From positions 124,001 through 188,000 of the forward strand of contig CAJYNG010000011.1 of the NCBI GenBank assembly GCA_913775725.1: a stretch of 64,000 bases of DNA, written 5' to 3'. Made by a program: the position numbers and the translations under genes. This document shows positions 1 to 8,737 of this stretch, in pieces; positions within the stretch are counted from its first letter, which is position 1, and each line of letters begins with the position of its first letter. The notes under the pieces were generated by a model that was given only the letters and a program-made list of their open reading frames with translations, did no database searches and was not told the DNA's origin. This DNA comes from an uncultured Stenotrophomonas sp. (GTDB lineage Bacteria; Pseudomonadota; Gammaproteobacteria; Xanthomonadales; Xanthomonadaceae).

Positions 1-215
1 TCGATCAGCACCTGCGCGCGCTCCAACGGGATCTCCTGCAACGCCGCATCACGGCCGTAGCATTGCCCGGAACTACCGATTTCGCTGAAATCCTCGTCCA
101 GCAGGGCCGCAAGGGACTCGCGATCCCCCCGCACCTGCGGCGCATGCAGCGCGCGTTCCAGCGCCTCCAGTTCAGCGGCCAGCGTCGCGTCGGCGGGCTG
201 GCCAACACCGCTCAC
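1..215 (-). CDS. DUF4440 / SnoaL-like protein, N-terminal part (runs off the window)
   Basis: A GTG start at 213-215 opens a frame that stays open to the window edge and encodes about 71 residues. The residues read ELEALERALHAPQVRGDRES and then LLDEDFSEIGSSGQCYGRDA, the helix-plus-strand pattern of the DUF4440 branch of the NTF2/SnoaL fold, a small cone-shaped domain of varied function. The GTG overlaps the TGA of the upstream MBL-fold gene (GTGA), so the two are probably translationally coupled. It is the third gene of a leftward operon after kdkA and the MBL gene. The fold is an inference from a partial sequence and no substrate can be proposed. Confidence 0.72.
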   Translation of the reverse strand, partial: MSGVGQPADATLAAELEALERALHAPQVRGDRESLAALLDEDFSEIGSSGQCYGRDAALQEIPLERAQVLI

Positions 216-979
216 GGCGGATCCTGCGCCAGCACGTGCGGTGCAGTGGGGTTGGCCAGTGGCACGCACTGCCCCGGCTGCGCCACGCGGTGCCCCCGCG
301 CAGCCAGCGCCTGGCCATCGGCCACGCTTGCATAGTGATAGAGCATCATCCGCGCCTGCAGTTCCGCGCTGTACTCGCGCTCCAGGTCGTCCACGCCGGT
401 ATGCGACGGGTTGCCGTGCAGGCCGCAGTCGTGCGCGATCAGTTCGTTGTCGTTGGCGAAACGGGCCAGCATCTCCGGAACCGGCCGGGTGTCACCGCTC
501 CAGGTCAGCGCGCCCTGCAGGCGCAGGCCGTAAGCCGTCTCCGGCCAGTGGTGGCGTACCGGGAAGACTTCCAGGCGCACGCCCTCGTGCCAGAACGCCT
601 CGCCCACCACGATCAGCTGGAAGGCATCCCAGAAGTTGGCACCGCCCTCGGCCAGCACGTTCGGGTAATCCCCGATGCGCCTGTGCAGCAGCGGCACCAC
701 CGTGGCCGGCACGTACAGGCGCACCTTGCCGCGGCGCTGCGTGCTGAAGAAGGTATCCACGAACAGCCGCTCGAAACCGGCCACGTGATCCAGGTGCACA
801 TGGGTGACGAACAACGCCTGCGGCATGTGGCCGTAGTGCGCCTTGAACGCGGTCAGGCCTTCGCCGCCGCAGTCGATGGTCAGCCACGGACGCCCCTCCC
901 GCTCGATCACCGACATCGGCGACCCCAGCTCGACCGCCGACGCATTGCCGACGCCGAGGAAACGCAACGACCAGTCCAT
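212..979 (-). CDS. MBL-fold metallo-hydrolase
   Basis: This 255-residue protein has the metallo-beta-lactamase-fold signature THVHLDHVAG near residue 60, the HxHxDH dinuclear metal site. Downstream are SGDTRP and AHDCGL, which supply the further Asp/His ligands of the RNase Z-like MBL branch. The architecture resembles cytosolic ribonuclease Z or phosphodiesterase-like enzymes and not beta-lactamases; there is no signal peptide. The substrate is unknown. Its ATG overlaps the TGA of kdkA by 4 bp (ATGA), and its own TGA overlaps the next start, so all three leftward genes look like one operon. Confidence 0.85.
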   Translation of the reverse strand: MDWSLRFLGVGNASAVELGSPMSVIEREGRPWLTIDCGGEGLTAFKAHYGHMPQALFVTHVHLDHVAGFERLFVDTFFSTQRRGKVRLYVPATVVPLLHRRIGDYPNVLAEGGANFWDAFQLIVVGEAFWHEGVRLEVFPVRHHWPETAYGLRLQGALTWSGDTRPVPEMLARFANDNELIAHDCGLHGNPSHTGVDDLEREYSAELQARMMLYHYASVADGQALAARGHRVAQPGQCVPLANPTAPHVLAQDPP

Positions 980-1728
980 CAGGTGCCCCGGTTCCAGGCC
1001 ATGTCATAGGCGCGGCGCAGCCGCGCGTAGTCCTTCTGCACGTCTTCCATGCTGCGCTCGCCGCGCAGCTTGATCAGCGAGCGCAACAGGCGCTTGAGAT
1101 TGCGTTCGCGCCAGGCGGTCGCCGGGATGCGGATCACCCCGCGGTCGAAGTCGATCAGCCAGCCATGGCCATTGCCATCGAACAGGATGTTGTGCGCATT
1201 GAGGTCGGCATGGTCCAGGCCGGCACGATGGAAGCGGGCGATCAGCCGCCCGGTCTCCTCCCACGGTGCCCCCCGGCCAGCGACCAGCGCGCGGTCGGCC
1301 AGCGAACGGACACCCTCGATCCTCTCCATCAGGATCGCGGCCCGGTAGCGCAGGCCCTCGCGCATGTAGAACGCCGCGATCGGCCGTGGCACCGGCAGCT
1401 TCTTCTCGCGCAGCGCGCGCATCAGCCGGAATTCGGCGAAGCTGCGGGTCCGGTCCGCGCCACGCCAGAAGTACTGGTCATGGCTGATCTTCGCCGCCAG
1501 GCCACCGCGCAGGTAGTGGCGCAGCACGCTGGGGCCGAACGGCGCATCAACCAACCAGGCGCTGCCACGGCCGCCCTCACCCACCGGCCGGGCCCTGCTT
1601 CCCCAGTGCTGGGGCGAGAACAGGCCGATCTCGGCTTGCCGCAGCCGCTCGCGGTCGAACAGAATGGCCCCGATGCCGCGACCCTCGCGGCATGGCGTCA
1701 GCGCTTCATTGGCGTCGAATGCGACCAT
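979..1728 (-). CDS. kdkA: 3-deoxy-D-manno-octulosonic acid (Kdo) kinase
   Basis: KdkA phosphorylates the single Kdo residue of the LPS inner core at the cytoplasmic face, as in Haemophilus and Xanthomonadaceae. The 249-residue protein shows the atypical kinase core of the Kdo/WaaP family: a catalytic loop [16 protein letters not shown] and a metal-binding LIDFDRG. I chose the ATG at 1728 ([10 protein letters not shown]), although the frame is open to 1794, because it gives the usual family length and leaves a 20-bp gap to the divergent glycosyltransferase gene, where both promoters must lie or overlap. The neighbouring family-9 glycosyltransferase supports an LPS-core role. Confidence 0.9.
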   Translation of the reverse strand: MVAFDANEALTPCREGRGIGAILFDRERLRQAEIGLFSPQHWGSRARPVGEGGRGSAWLVDAPFGPSVLRHYLRGGLAAKISHDQYFWRGADRTRSFAEFRLMRALREKKLPVPRPIAAFYMREGLRYRAAILMERIEGVRSLADRALVAGRGAPWEETGRLIARFHRAGLDHADLNAHNILFDGNGHGWLIDFDRGVIRIPATAWRERNLKRLLRSLIKLRGERSMEDVQKDYARLRRAYDMAWNRGT

Positions 1729-1748
1729 TTCATTGAGTCTAACAACAC

Positions 1749-2795
1749 ATGGCATCAGCGTCCTCCTCCTTGTGCCTCCTGCGCCTGTCTGCACTCGGCG
1801 ATGTCACCCACGTGGTGCCCCTTGTGCGCACCCTGCAGGCTGCGCGCCCGGACACGCCGATCCACTGGATCATCGACAAGGCCGGCCACAAGCTGCTCGA
1901 CGGCCTGCCCGGCGTCACCTTCCATGCCTACGACAAGAAGAGCGGCATGGCCGGGGTCAAGGAACTGCGCAGGCAGCTGCCGCCGGGGCGCTTTGAAGCG
2001 CTGCTGCAGATGCAGGTGGCATTCCGCGCCAACCTGCTGTCGGCCTTCATTCCCGCAGAGCGCCGCATCGGCTACGACCGCAGCCGATCGAAGGATCTGC
2101 ACGGTCTCTTCGTCAACGAGCGCATCCCCGACCGCCCCGGCATCCATGTGCTGGACGCCATCGGCAGTTTCTGTGAACCACTTGGCCTGCGCCAGACCGA
2201 GGTCAGCTGGGACCTGGCGGTGCCGCAGTCCGCGTATGAGTGGGCCGCCGCGCAATGGCAGGACGATGGCCGCCCGGTGCTGATGATCTCGCCCTGTTCC
2301 AGCCACGTGCGCCGCAACTGGTATGCAGACCGCTATGCAGCCGTGGCCAACCACGCCGCACAGCGCGGTTGGCAGGTGGTGCTGTGCGGTGGCCGCAGCG
2401 AACTGGAGCGCAGCATGGCCGATGCCATCCAGGCGCAGCTGCACACGCCGGCGCTGGACCTGGTCGGCAAGGACACCTTGAAGCAACTGCCGGCGCTGCT
2501 GGCCCGCGCCAATCTGGTGATGACCCCGGACTCGGGCCCGATGCACATCGCCAACGCCATGGGGGCAAAGGTGCTGGGCCTGCATGCAGCCAGCAATCCG
2601 AACCGCAGCGGTCCCTATTCCGACCGCCGCTACTGCGTGGACCGTTACGACGATGCCGCGCGCAAGTACCTGGCCAAGCAGGCGGCGGATCTGAAGTGGG
2701 GTACCAAGATCGAGTTCGACGATGTGATGGAACTGATCACCGTCGAAGACGGTATCGCCGCCTTCGAACGCTACGTCGCCGACCACCTGGGGTGA
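1749..2795 (+). CDS. Glycosyltransferase family 9 (LPS heptosyltransferase-type)
   Basis: This 348-residue GT-B enzyme belongs to family 9, the ADP-heptose:LPS heptosyltransferases. The N-terminus [20 protein letters not shown] is the classic opening strand and glycine turn, and the C-terminal half carries [15 protein letters not shown], the nucleotide-sugar binding signature, followed by [14 protein letters not shown]. It probably adds a heptose or a similar sugar to the inner core at the inner membrane. Divergent from kdkA by 20 bp. Whether it corresponds to WaaC, WaaF or WaaQ cannot be decided from sequence alone, so no symbol is given. Confidence 0.88.
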   Translation: MASASSSLCLLRLSALGDVTHVVPLVRTLQAARPDTPIHWIIDKAGHKLLDGLPGVTFHAYDKKSGMAGVKELRRQLPPGRFEALLQMQVAFRANLLSAFIPAERRIGYDRSRSKDLHGLFVNERIPDRPGIHVLDAIGSFCEPLGLRQTEVSWDLAVPQSAYEWAAAQWQDDGRPVLMISPCSSHVRRNWYADRYAAVANHAAQRGWQVVLCGGRSELERSMADAIQAQLHTPALDLVGKDTLKQLPALLARANLVMTPDSGPMHIANAMGAKVLGLHAASNPNRSGPYSDRRYCVDRYDDAARKYLAKQAADLKWGTKIEFDDVMELITVEDGIAAFERYVADHLG

Positions 2796-2813
2796 GCGGC
2801 AGGATGCCCGGGA

Positions 2814-3218
2814 TTACGCGCGCTGCGCGTAATCCTGATAGGACTTCTCTTCCACGTACGCCGAACCCAGCGCCAGGTTGATCGCCTTCTTGATGCGCGC
2901 GCGTTCGTCGTTGCGCAGGTAGACGCTTCGCGCCAGGTCGATGAAGCCCTGGTCGAACGCCTGCGCCTTTTCCTTCAGCCGGATGTCGTCCTCGATGTCC
3001 CACAGCTGCTCGTTGACCGCCTTCAGCTCGGCACGCAGCTTGGCGATGTCCTTCACCGCCGCCGGGTGTGCCATCCAGGTCTGCTCCAGCGCCGACAGCT
3101 CCTTGCGCACATTGGCCAGCTTGCCCTCGTCGCTGATGCGCTCGGACTTGATCTGCAGAATCGAGATCTTGTCCAGCAGCTCGCCGAAAGAAACGGGGAC
3201 GAGGATTTCAGCAGTCAT
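2814..3218 (-). CDS. DUF6165 family protein
   Basis: This 134-residue soluble protein begins MTAEILVPVSFGELLDKISI and is predicted to be almost all helical, with charged heptad-like stretches (KLANVRKELSALEQTW; LRAELKAVNEQLWDIEDDI) suggesting a coiled coil. The family is commonly found next to LPS-core genes in Xanthomonadaceae; its function is unknown. The ATG at 3218 was chosen because it follows GGAGC with normal spacing. The longer open frame upstream translates repeat and tRNA-flanking sequence. It converges on the glycosyltransferase, 18 bp apart. Confidence 0.8.
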   Translation of the reverse strand: MTAEILVPVSFGELLDKISILQIKSERISDEGKLANVRKELSALEQTWMAHPAAVKDIAKLRAELKAVNEQLWDIEDDIRLKEKAQAFDQGFIDLARSVYLRNDERARIKKAINLALGSAYVEEKSYQDYAQRA

Positions 3219-3412
3219 GGGGAAAAGCTCCAGCAGGTGATGCGTGCAGTTTAACCCGCGGCTCGCGATGGGACAGGTAGATCCATCTGGAGGAACAAGC
3301 CCCTCTGTTGAGGGGCTGCCCCGACAGGGGCGGGGAGAGGCCGGCAAAGGGAGGGGGCCCACAGGTTGCGCAGCACCGTGTGGGGCGACGCGCAAAGCGC
3401 GTCGCATCCCGC

Positions 3413-3464
3413 GCCAGATAAAGAAAAAGGGCTGCCTTTCGGCAGCCCTTTTTCTTTATCTGGC
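3413..3464. terminator. Perfect 24-bp inverted repeat, terminator-like
   Basis: Left arm 3413-3436 and right arm 3441-3464 are perfect reverse complements around a TTTC loop. The centre is GGGCTGCC/GGCAGCCC flanked by A and T runs, so either strand could form an intrinsic terminator. The right arm ends in the CTTTATCTGGC that also abuts the real tRNA-Ser, so this looks like the terminator of a lost tRNA copy. Confidence 0.7.
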
Positions 3465-3480
3465 GGAGAGGGGGGGGATT
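3452..3480 (-). repeat. Duplicated 3' end of tRNA-Ser (ghost copy)
   Basis: The segment matches 3680-3706 over the encoded CCA, the acceptor 3' strand and the start of the T-arm, with one extra G. It lacks the anticodon arm and the 5' half, so it cannot be a functional tRNA. The direct repeat lies 228 bp from the intact gene. Confidence 0.7.
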
Positions 3481-3654
3481 GTCGGGTGCATCCATGCACC
3501 CGCCCCTTCCGCGCTACGCGCTCCTGGGCCAGCCTACGGCTGTCCGGTTCTGCTCCTGCAGAACCGTCGAACCCCGTCGGGGGTTCTCATCCCCCGCATC
3601 AGAGGTGTCGATCACTACAACAACCGCCTGCATCTCCGAACGTGGGCCAAGAAA

Positions 3655-3677
3655 AAAGCCGCCCAGTGGGCGGCTTT
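3655..3677 (-). terminator. Intrinsic terminator of tRNA-Ser
   Basis: AAAGCCGCCCA and TGGGCGGCTTT form a strong GC stem. Read leftward it ends in a T run just after the tRNA-Ser CCA end. Confidence 0.75.
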
Positions 3678-3687
3678 CTTCTTTATC

Positions 3688-3778
3688 TGGCGGAGAGGGG
3701 GGGATTCGAACCCCCGAGGCGCTATAAACGCCTGCCTGATTTCGAGTCAGGTACATTCAACCACTCTGCCACCTCTCC
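3688..3778 (-). tRNA. tRNA-Ser (CGA)
   Basis: On the minus strand the 5' acceptor GGAGAGG pairs with CCTCTCC followed by an encoded CCA. The anticodon stem CCTGA/TCAGG encloses CTCGAAA, giving anticodon CGA for UCG codons. A long variable arm and the T-loop GTTCGAATC are present, as expected of a class II tRNA. The terminator lies at 3655-3677. Confidence 0.95.
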
Positions 3779-3941
3779 GGGTGGTCCCCGGCGGACCGGG
3801 GACGCGCATCATACGAGGAAGTGAGGCCGACGACAAGTCATTCCGGCCAACGAAGTGAAAATTTCCTGAGCGCATGCCTTGCCGGATGCGTGCAGCCACC
3901 CGATGATGCCTGTCTCCCCAGCAACACCCCGCCCCAGCCCC

Positions 3942-4646
3942 ATGATCGAATTCGGACACCTCACCCACCCCGGCATGCGCCGCGAGCTCAACGAGGACAC
4001 CTACTACGGTGACAGCGAGCTGGCCCTGTGGCTGGTGGCCGATGGCATGGGCGGGCACGCCTGCGGTGAAGTGGCCAGCGCACTGGCGCGCGAGACCATC
4101 GTGCGCGAGATCCGCCGCGGCGCGCCGCTGGCGCAGGCCATCCGCACCGCCGACGAAGAGATCATCCGTGCCTCGCGCCGTCGCAACGACACACTGCCGA
4201 TGGGCACCACCGTGGTCGCTGCGCGCGTGCAGGGCAACCGCTATGAAGTGGCGTGGGTCGGCGACAGCCGCGCCTACCTGTGGCGCGACGGCCAACTGGC
4301 CCAGCTCAGCCAGGACCACAGCGTGGTGCAGGAACTGGTCGCGCAGGGCAACCTGACCGCCGAACAGGCGCGTGCGCATCCGCATCGCAACGTGGTCACC
4401 CAGGCGCTGGGCGTGACCGATCCGGCGCATCTGAACGTGGCCACCACCCGTGGTGAGCTGCGCCCGGGCATGCAGTTGCTGCTGTGCAGCGATGGCCTCA
4501 CCGAGGAAGTGGACGACCGCGGCATCGCCCGCACCCTCGCGTTCGAGGATGCCAGCGCACAGGAATGCGTGGATACGCTGGTCGCGGCCGCGCTCGACGG
4601 CGGTGGCCGCGACAACATCAGCGTGATCCTGGTGCGCTGCCACTGA
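3942..4646 (+). CDS. PP2C-family Ser/Thr protein phosphatase
   Basis: This 234-residue bacterial PP2C (PPM, Stp1/PrpC type) removes phosphate from Ser/Thr residues using two metal ions. The canonical motifs occur in order: LNEDTYYGD, VADGMGGHACGEVAS, VAWVGDSRAYLWRDG, LLCSDGLTEEVDD and GGRDNISVILVR, which supply the conserved Asp ligands. It lacks a signal peptide and membrane segments. I chose the ATG at 3942 because the fold begins immediately after it; ATGs at 3879 and 3903 are possible but add non-conserved residues, and none has a clear ribosome site. No partner kinase lies nearby. Confidence 0.88.
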   Translation: MIEFGHLTHPGMRRELNEDTYYGDSELALWLVADGMGGHACGEVASALARETIVREIRRGAPLAQAIRTADEEIIRASRRRNDTLPMGTTVVAARVQGNRYEVAWVGDSRAYLWRDGQLAQLSQDHSVVQELVAQGNLTAEQARAHPHRNVVTQALGVTDPAHLNVATTRGELRPGMQLLLCSDGLTEEVDDRGIARTLAFEDASAQECVDTLVAAALDGGGRDNISVILVRCH

Positions 4647-4659
4647 ACCTGGTGCATGG

Positions 4660-4707
4660 GCCGAGCATGGGCTCGGCTCTACAGTAGATCCACGCCATGC
4701 GTGGATG
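4660..4707. repeat. Two adjacent SMAG-like GTAG palindromes
   Basis: CCGAGC/GCTCGG ending in CTCTAC (GTAGAG on the other strand) is followed directly by GTAGATCCACGCCATGCGTG. Both match the Stenotrophomonas SMAG pattern: a short stem-loop with GTAG at one end. The pair lies between convergent genes. Confidence 0.75.
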
Positions 4708-4708
4708 T

Positions 4709-5440
4709 TTATGCGCTGGCGGGTTCTTCCACCTTCGGGCCATCCCACAACGCGTGGCCGGCCTTCTTGCGCAGCCTCTCCAGTCGCGCTGCATGCGCTT
4801 CCAGTTCCGACGGCGTGGCCACCACGCGCGGGCGCGGCAGCAGCTTGCTGGTGTCGAAGGCATGCAGCGCCGCACCGGCACCACCGCCATCGTCATCGCC
4901 CAGACCGAAGCCGATTTCTTCCTGGCCCGAGGTCAGCGCGATATAGACGTCGCCCAGGATCTGCGCATCGAGCAGGCCGCCATGCAGTGCACGGTGCGAG
5001 TTGTCCACGCCCAGCCGCTTGCACAGCGCATCCAGCGAATTGCGCTGGCCCGGGAAGCGCTCGCGCGCCATCACCAGGGTGTCGATCACGGTGCAGCGGT
5101 CGGTGATCTTCCCGTACTGCGGCCCCAGCAGCGACAGCTCGTTGTCGAGGAAGCCGAGGTCGAATGCCGCGTTGTGGATGATCAGCTCGGCGCCATCGAT
5201 GAAGGCCAGGAACTCGTCGGCGATCTGAGCGAAGTCCGGCTTGTCATCGAGGAATTCCAGGGTCAGTCCGGTGACTTCCTGCGCGCCCTGTTCGAACTCA
5301 CAATCGGGCTTGATGTACTGGTGGTAGTTGTTGCCTGTCGGGCGGCGCTTGAACAGCTCCACGCAGCCGATTTCGACGATGCGGTTGCCCTTCTTCCACT
5401 CCAGGCCGGTGGTTTCGGTATCGAGGATGATCTGACGCAT
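4709..5440 (-). CDS. dnaQ: DNA polymerase III epsilon subunit (3'-5' proofreading exonuclease)
   Basis: DnaQ proofreads for the replicative polymerase as part of the alpha-epsilon-theta core. The 243-residue protein shows the DEDDh exonuclease motifs: ILDTETTGLEW (Exo I, DxE), IIHNAAFDLGFLDNEL (Exo II) and HRALHGGLLDAQILGDVY (Exo III, with the catalytic His and Asp). A glycine-rich linker (GDDDGGGAGAA) precedes a C-terminal tail that would contact the polymerase alpha subunit. It lies 4 bp downstream of rnhA on the same strand, the conserved rnhA-dnaQ arrangement of gammaproteobacteria. Confidence 0.95.
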   Translation of the reverse strand: MRQIILDTETTGLEWKKGNRIVEIGCVELFKRRPTGNNYHQYIKPDCEFEQGAQEVTGLTLEFLDDKPDFAQIADEFLAFIDGAELIIHNAAFDLGFLDNELSLLGPQYGKITDRCTVIDTLVMARERFPGQRNSLDALCKRLGVDNSHRALHGGLLDAQILGDVYIALTSGQEEIGFGLGDDDGGGAGAALHAFDTSKLLPRPRVVATPSELEAHAARLERLRKKAGHALWDGPKVEEPASA

Positions 5441-5444
5441 GGGC

Positions 5445-5897
5445 TCAGTTTACCGGGCTGGCGTCGCGGATCTGGATCGCCGCGTTGCGGGCCAGGGTGT
5501 CCACCCGCTCGTTGTCCGGATCGCCGGAGTGGCCTTTCACCCACCGCCAGTCGATCTGATGCCGCAGCGTGGCCGCCTGCAGGCGCTCCCACAGCTCACG
5601 GTTCTTCACCGGATCGCCGCCAGCCGTCTTCCAGTTCTTACGGATCCAGCCCGGCATCCACTGGGTCAGCCCCTGCCTCACGTACTGCGAATCGGTATAG
5701 AGCACGATGTTGCACGGCTCGGTCAGCGACTCCAGCCCGGAAATGGCCGCCATCAGCTCCATCCGGTTGTTGGTGGTGTGCGCCTCGCCACCGCTCAGCT
5801 CGCGCTCGTGGCCCTTGTAGCGCAGCAGCGCAGCCCAGCCGCCGGGGCCGGGATTGCCAAGGCAGGAACCGTCGGTGTGGATTTCGATGGTTTTCAA
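5445..5897 (-). CDS. rnhA: Ribonuclease HI
   Basis: This enzyme cleaves the RNA strand of RNA-DNA hybrids, for example at R-loops and primers. The 150-residue protein has the complete active site: HTDGSC (Asp), NNRMELMA (Glu), YTDSQYV (Asp) and the C-terminal [10 protein letters not shown] (His loop and Asp). The length is typical of bacterial type 1 RNase H without an N-terminal hybrid-binding domain. It sits directly upstream of dnaQ, probably in one transcript with it and with the methyltransferase gene, which ends 13 bp before it. Confidence 0.96.
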   Translation of the reverse strand: MKTIEIHTDGSCLGNPGPGGWAALLRYKGHERELSGGEAHTTNNRMELMAAISGLESLTEPCNIVLYTDSQYVRQGLTQWMPGWIRKNWKTAGGDPVKNRELWERLQAATLRHQIDWRWVKGHSGDPDNERVDTLARNAAIQIRDASPVN

Positions 5898-5910
5898 TAC
5901 AACTCCAGAA

Positions 5911-6555
5911 TCAGGTAGCTACGGTGCCGTGCCAGCGCACCGGCAGCGGTTTCGGCCCAGGCAGGGCCAGCGTGCGTTTTTCCGCATGGAACAGGCAGGC
6001 CGCGCGCAGCGGCGCCCAGCCTGCGGGGCGTCGACTGCCCTCACCGCGCCAGAGCGGGCCCAGGTAACGCATATCGTCGCACTCCAGCCCATGACGGCCG
6101 AGCAGCAGGCGGATCCGCTGCGGCGTGCGCACCACCAGCCCATGCTGGCGCCAGCGCGTGCGATACGGGCTGAACGGATTGAGGCTGCTCAGCCACAGGT
6201 GGCCACCCGGCATCAGTACGCGCTCGCACTCGTCAAGCAGCCGGTCGGCATCGGCCGCAGTGACATGCTGCAGCACGATCGCATTGACGCTTTCATTGGC
6301 CAACGGCAACGGCAGTGCACAGCGGGTGTCGCCGGCATAGCCCTGCCCCTGCCGGAACAGGCGCAGACCGCGTCCGCCCAGCTGTGCATCGTCCAGCCAG
6401 GCCGCACTTGGTGCGATCCACAGCCAGGGCTGCGCAGGCAGCACCGACAGCTGCGGCAGCAGCAATTGCCGTTCCAGCACGCGCAAGGCCTCCGCCGGTT
6501 CACTGTCGAACCACGGGGTCTGGCTCGCTTGACGGGTGCTCTGCAGCGCGGGCAT
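5911..6555 (-). CDS. SAM-dependent methyltransferase-like protein
   Basis: This 214-residue protein resembles class I methyltransferases of the Methyltransf_11 type. The middle matches the late part of the fold: [20 protein letters not shown] and then [20 protein letters not shown], the beta-5/helix-E motif around MPGGHL. The glycine-rich motif I (GxGxG) is weak or missing, so SAM binding is uncertain and the substrate is unknown. It starts 11 bp from the divergent gloB, so each promoter must overlap the other gene's leader or coding sequence. Downstream are rnhA and dnaQ. Confidence 0.8.
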   Translation of the reverse strand: MPALQSTRQASQTPWFDSEPAEALRVLERQLLLPQLSVLPAQPWLWIAPSAAWLDDAQLGGRGLRLFRQGQGYAGDTRCALPLPLANESVNAIVLQHVTAADADRLLDECERVLMPGGHLWLSSLNPFSPYRTRWRQHGLVVRTPQRIRLLLGRHGLECDDMRYLGPLWRGEGSRRPAGWAPLRAACLFHAEKRTLALPGPKPLPVRWHGTVAT

Positions 6556-6566
6556 GGTCCAATTCT

Positions 6567-7331
6567 ATGCGACTGACTGCCCTGCCCGCATTTGCGGATA
6601 ACTACATCTGGACGCTGATCGACAACGAGGGCGCTGCCGTGGTCGTCGACCCCGGTGACGCCGCGCCAGTGCTCGCGCTGGCCGATCAGGGCCTGCGCGT
6701 GGACACGATCCTGCTTACCCATCACCACGACGACCACATCGGTGGCGTGCCGGCATTGCAGGCACGTTTCCCCAGCGTGCGGGTTGTCGCGCCGGTCGAA
6801 GAACGCATTCCCACGGCAACCGAGCGGGTCGGTGAAGGTGAACGCGTTCAGGCACTGGGCCGGACGTTCCACGTACTATCCGTGCCCGGGCATACCCGCA
6901 GCCACATCGCGTTTCACACTGCTGAACATCTTTTCAGCGGAGATTCGTTGTTCAGCCTGGGCTGTGGACGCCTGTTCGAAGGTACGCCGTCCCAGCTGCT
7001 GGCATCGATGCGCAAGCTGGGTGCCCTGCCCGCGCAACTGCTGCTTTGTTGCGCTCATGAGTACACCGTGTCAAATGCCGTCTTCGCGCGGCATGTCGAC
7101 CCCGCCAACGCTGCCTTGTGGCAGCGCCAAGAGGAGGCTTTGGCCATGCGCCGCGATGACCGTTCCACCCTGCCGGTAACCCTGGCCAACGAATTCGACT
7201 GCAATCCCTTCCTGCGTGTGCACGCTGCACCGATCCGTGCGTCGGTGTCGGCACACCTGGGCCGTGACGTCGTGGACGACGTCGACGTGATGGCCGGTCT
7301 CCGGCACTGGAAAGACGGCTTCCGCGCATGA
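6567..7331 (+). CDS. gloB: Hydroxyacylglutathione hydrolase (glyoxalase II)
   Basis: GloB hydrolyses S-D-lactoylglutathione to D-lactate and glutathione, the second step of methylglyoxal detoxification in the cytosol. The 254-residue protein has the MBL-fold binuclear metal site [10 protein letters not shown] near residue 53, [29 protein letters not shown], and the C-terminal substrate-binding [13 protein letters not shown] 6567 ([15 protein letters not shown]) is the family-typical N-terminus. It ends in an ATGA overlap with the lytic transglycosylase gene, suggesting coupled translation. Confidence 0.95.
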   Translation: MRLTALPAFADNYIWTLIDNEGAAVVVDPGDAAPVLALADQGLRVDTILLTHHHDDHIGGVPALQARFPSVRVVAPVEERIPTATERVGEGERVQALGRTFHVLSVPGHTRSHIAFHTAEHLFSGDSLFSLGCGRLFEGTPSQLLASMRKLGALPAQLLLCCAHEYTVSNAVFARHVDPANAALWQRQEEALAMRRDDRSTLPVTLANEFDCNPFLRVHAAPIRASVSAHLGRDVVDDVDVMAGLRHWKDGFRA

Positions 7332-8527
7332 TGCGCCGAAGTCTGCCGCTGGCCCTGGGCCTTGCCCTGGGGTTGGCCGGAACCGCAGGCGCGCAGTCGC
7401 TGGGCGCCGGCATCAGCCAGAACCTGACCGCTGCTGCGGCCCTGCCGCTGGACGCTTCAGCGCTGCCCGCCGCTTCGGTGCGCAACGGCCAGGAGATCTT
7501 CACCAGCTTCCGCGACGGCCTGGCCGAGCCCAGCTGCGATGCCGAGGCCACCAGCCCACGCTGGCAGAAGCAGTTCGCCCACGCCCCCTCGCGCCTGGCC
7601 AACCAGGATGACGATGCGCTGGTGCTGTTCGGCTATGTGGTCGAAGAGCTGCGCAAGGCCAACCTGCCCACCGAATTCGCACTGATTCCGTTCGTGGAAA
7701 GCGGCTATCGGCCCAATGCCCGCAACGGCAGCGGCCCGACCGGCCTGTGGCAGTTCATCGCCACCACCGCACGCAACCACCGCGTGCCGATGGCCAACGG
7801 CTACGACGGCCGCCTGTCGGCGGTGGATTCCACCCAGGCCGCAGTGCGCTACCTGAAGACCCTGCACGGCATGTTCGGCGGCGACTGGCGTCTGGCCACC
7901 ATGGCCTACAACGCCGGCGAGTACCGGGTACTGCAGTCCATGCGCAAGGCCGGCATGAACGCGCAGAACGCCAAGCCGGCAGCCCTGCCGGGCCTGTCGC
8001 CGGTCACCCATGCCTACGTCGAGAAGCTGCATGCCCTGGCCTGCGTGCTGGAAGACGTGGAAGACCAGCCGGGCGTGATGGCCTCGCTGGACCGCACCGT
8101 GCCGGTACTGAAGGACCACACCCTGCCCGCAGGCACCAGCGTCCAGCAGTGGGCCGCACAGCGCGCCCTGGACCCGGCGAAGATCGCCCGCCTGAACCCC
8201 GCGCTGGCCTCGGGTAGCCGCGCCTCCGGCACCACCCGCGTGCTGGCCCCTGTCTCGGCTGTCAATGCGACGGTGGCGGACACCGCATCTGCCCTGGTCG
8301 CCAGCGCTGCGCCAGTCGCCACCGCGGCACCGACGCCACAGGTGGCCAAGACCGTCGCCGCGATCGCTGATCGCCCGCGCAGCCGCCGCCACACCGTGCG
8401 TGATGGCGAGTCGGCCTGGACCATCGCCCGCCGCTACGGCATGCCGGTAAAGGCGCTGCTATCGCTGAACGGCCTGAGTGGCAGCAGCGTGCTGAAGCCG
8501 GGCGCGGTACTGCGCGTCGAGGACTGA
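7328..8527 (+). CDS. LysM-containing lytic transglycosylase (MltD-like)
   Basis: This periplasmic murein hydrolase cuts the MurNAc-GlcNAc bond with formation of 1,6-anhydroMurNAc. The 399-residue protein has an N-terminal signal peptide ([20 protein letters not shown]). It then has an SLT family 1 domain with the catalytic Glu in [12 protein letters not shown], followed by [16 protein letters not shown] and [14 protein letters not shown]. An Ala/Thr/Pro-rich linker leads to one clear C-terminal LysM ([20 protein letters not shown]) for peptidoglycan binding; [20 protein letters not shown] may be a degenerate second LysM. The start overlaps gloB by 4 bp, with a second ATG immediately after the first. 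Confidence 0.9.
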   Translation: MMRRSLPLALGLALGLAGTAGAQSLGAGISQNLTAAAALPLDASALPAASVRNGQEIFTSFRDGLAEPSCDAEATSPRWQKQFAHAPSRLANQDDDALVLFGYVVEELRKANLPTEFALIPFVESGYRPNARNGSGPTGLWQFIATTARNHRVPMANGYDGRLSAVDSTQAAVRYLKTLHGMFGGDWRLATMAYNAGEYRVLQSMRKAGMNAQNAKPAALPGLSPVTHAYVEKLHALACVLEDVEDQPGVMASLDRTVPVLKDHTLPAGTSVQQWAAQRALDPAKIARLNPALASGSRASGTTRVLAPVSAVNATVADTASALVASAAPVATAAPTPQVAKTVAAIADRPRSRRHTVRDGESAWTIARRYGMPVKALLSLNGLSGSSVLKPGAVLRVED

Positions 8528-8548
8528 CGCGCCAGCCAGACCCTCCCT

Positions 8549-8652
8549 GTAGAGCCGAGCCCATGCTCGGCTTTTTCATGCCTGCGCCCGGCAGATGCAG
8601 TCGAGCACGGCTCGACTCTACAAAAGGCGGTCGAGCAAGCTCGACCACTACC
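8549..8652. repeat. Cluster of three SMAG-like palindromes
   Basis: Three successive GTAG-ended stem-loops are visible: GTAGAGCCGAGCCCATGCTC at 8549, GTCGAGCACGGCTCGAC ending CTCTAC near 8599-8621, and GGTCGAGCAAGCTCGACC ending ACTACC at 8629-8652. They fill the space between the transglycosylase gene and the terminator. Confidence 0.75.
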
Positions 8653-8690
8653 AAAGCTCAAGCGCGCCACAGACGAAGCGAAGGCACAAA

Positions 8691-8717
8691 AAAAGGCCCG
8701 GCATTGCCGGGCCTTTT
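8691..8717. terminator. Bidirectional intrinsic terminator
   Basis: AAAAGGCCCGG and CCGGGCCTTTT form a strong stem with a short loop, with A and T runs on both sides. It separates the rightward transglycosylase gene from the leftward ppiD gene. Confidence 0.85.
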
Positions 8718-8737
8718 CGTACCTGCAGCCAGTGGGC

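Larger units (their letters stand above)
3219..3650. other. Gene-free stretch with repeats and a ghost tRNA 3' end
   Basis: No gene is supported here. The stretch contains a perfect 24-bp inverted repeat at 3413-3464, a duplicated fragment of the tRNA-Ser 3' end at 3452-3480, and short hairpins around 3485-3600. Open frames across it on both strands lack ribosome binding sites and recognisable domains. Confidence 0.7.

Noticed and set aside
3452-3480. A second functional tRNA-Ser.
   Set aside because: Only the 3' acceptor and part of the T-arm are present; no anticodon arm can be folded.
3244-3858. Several 60-200-residue frames around tRNA-Ser, with similar short frames around the tRNA-Asp array.
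   Set aside because: They translate tRNA sequence and terminators (recurrent [15 protein letters not shown]-type peptides are a known tRNA artefact).
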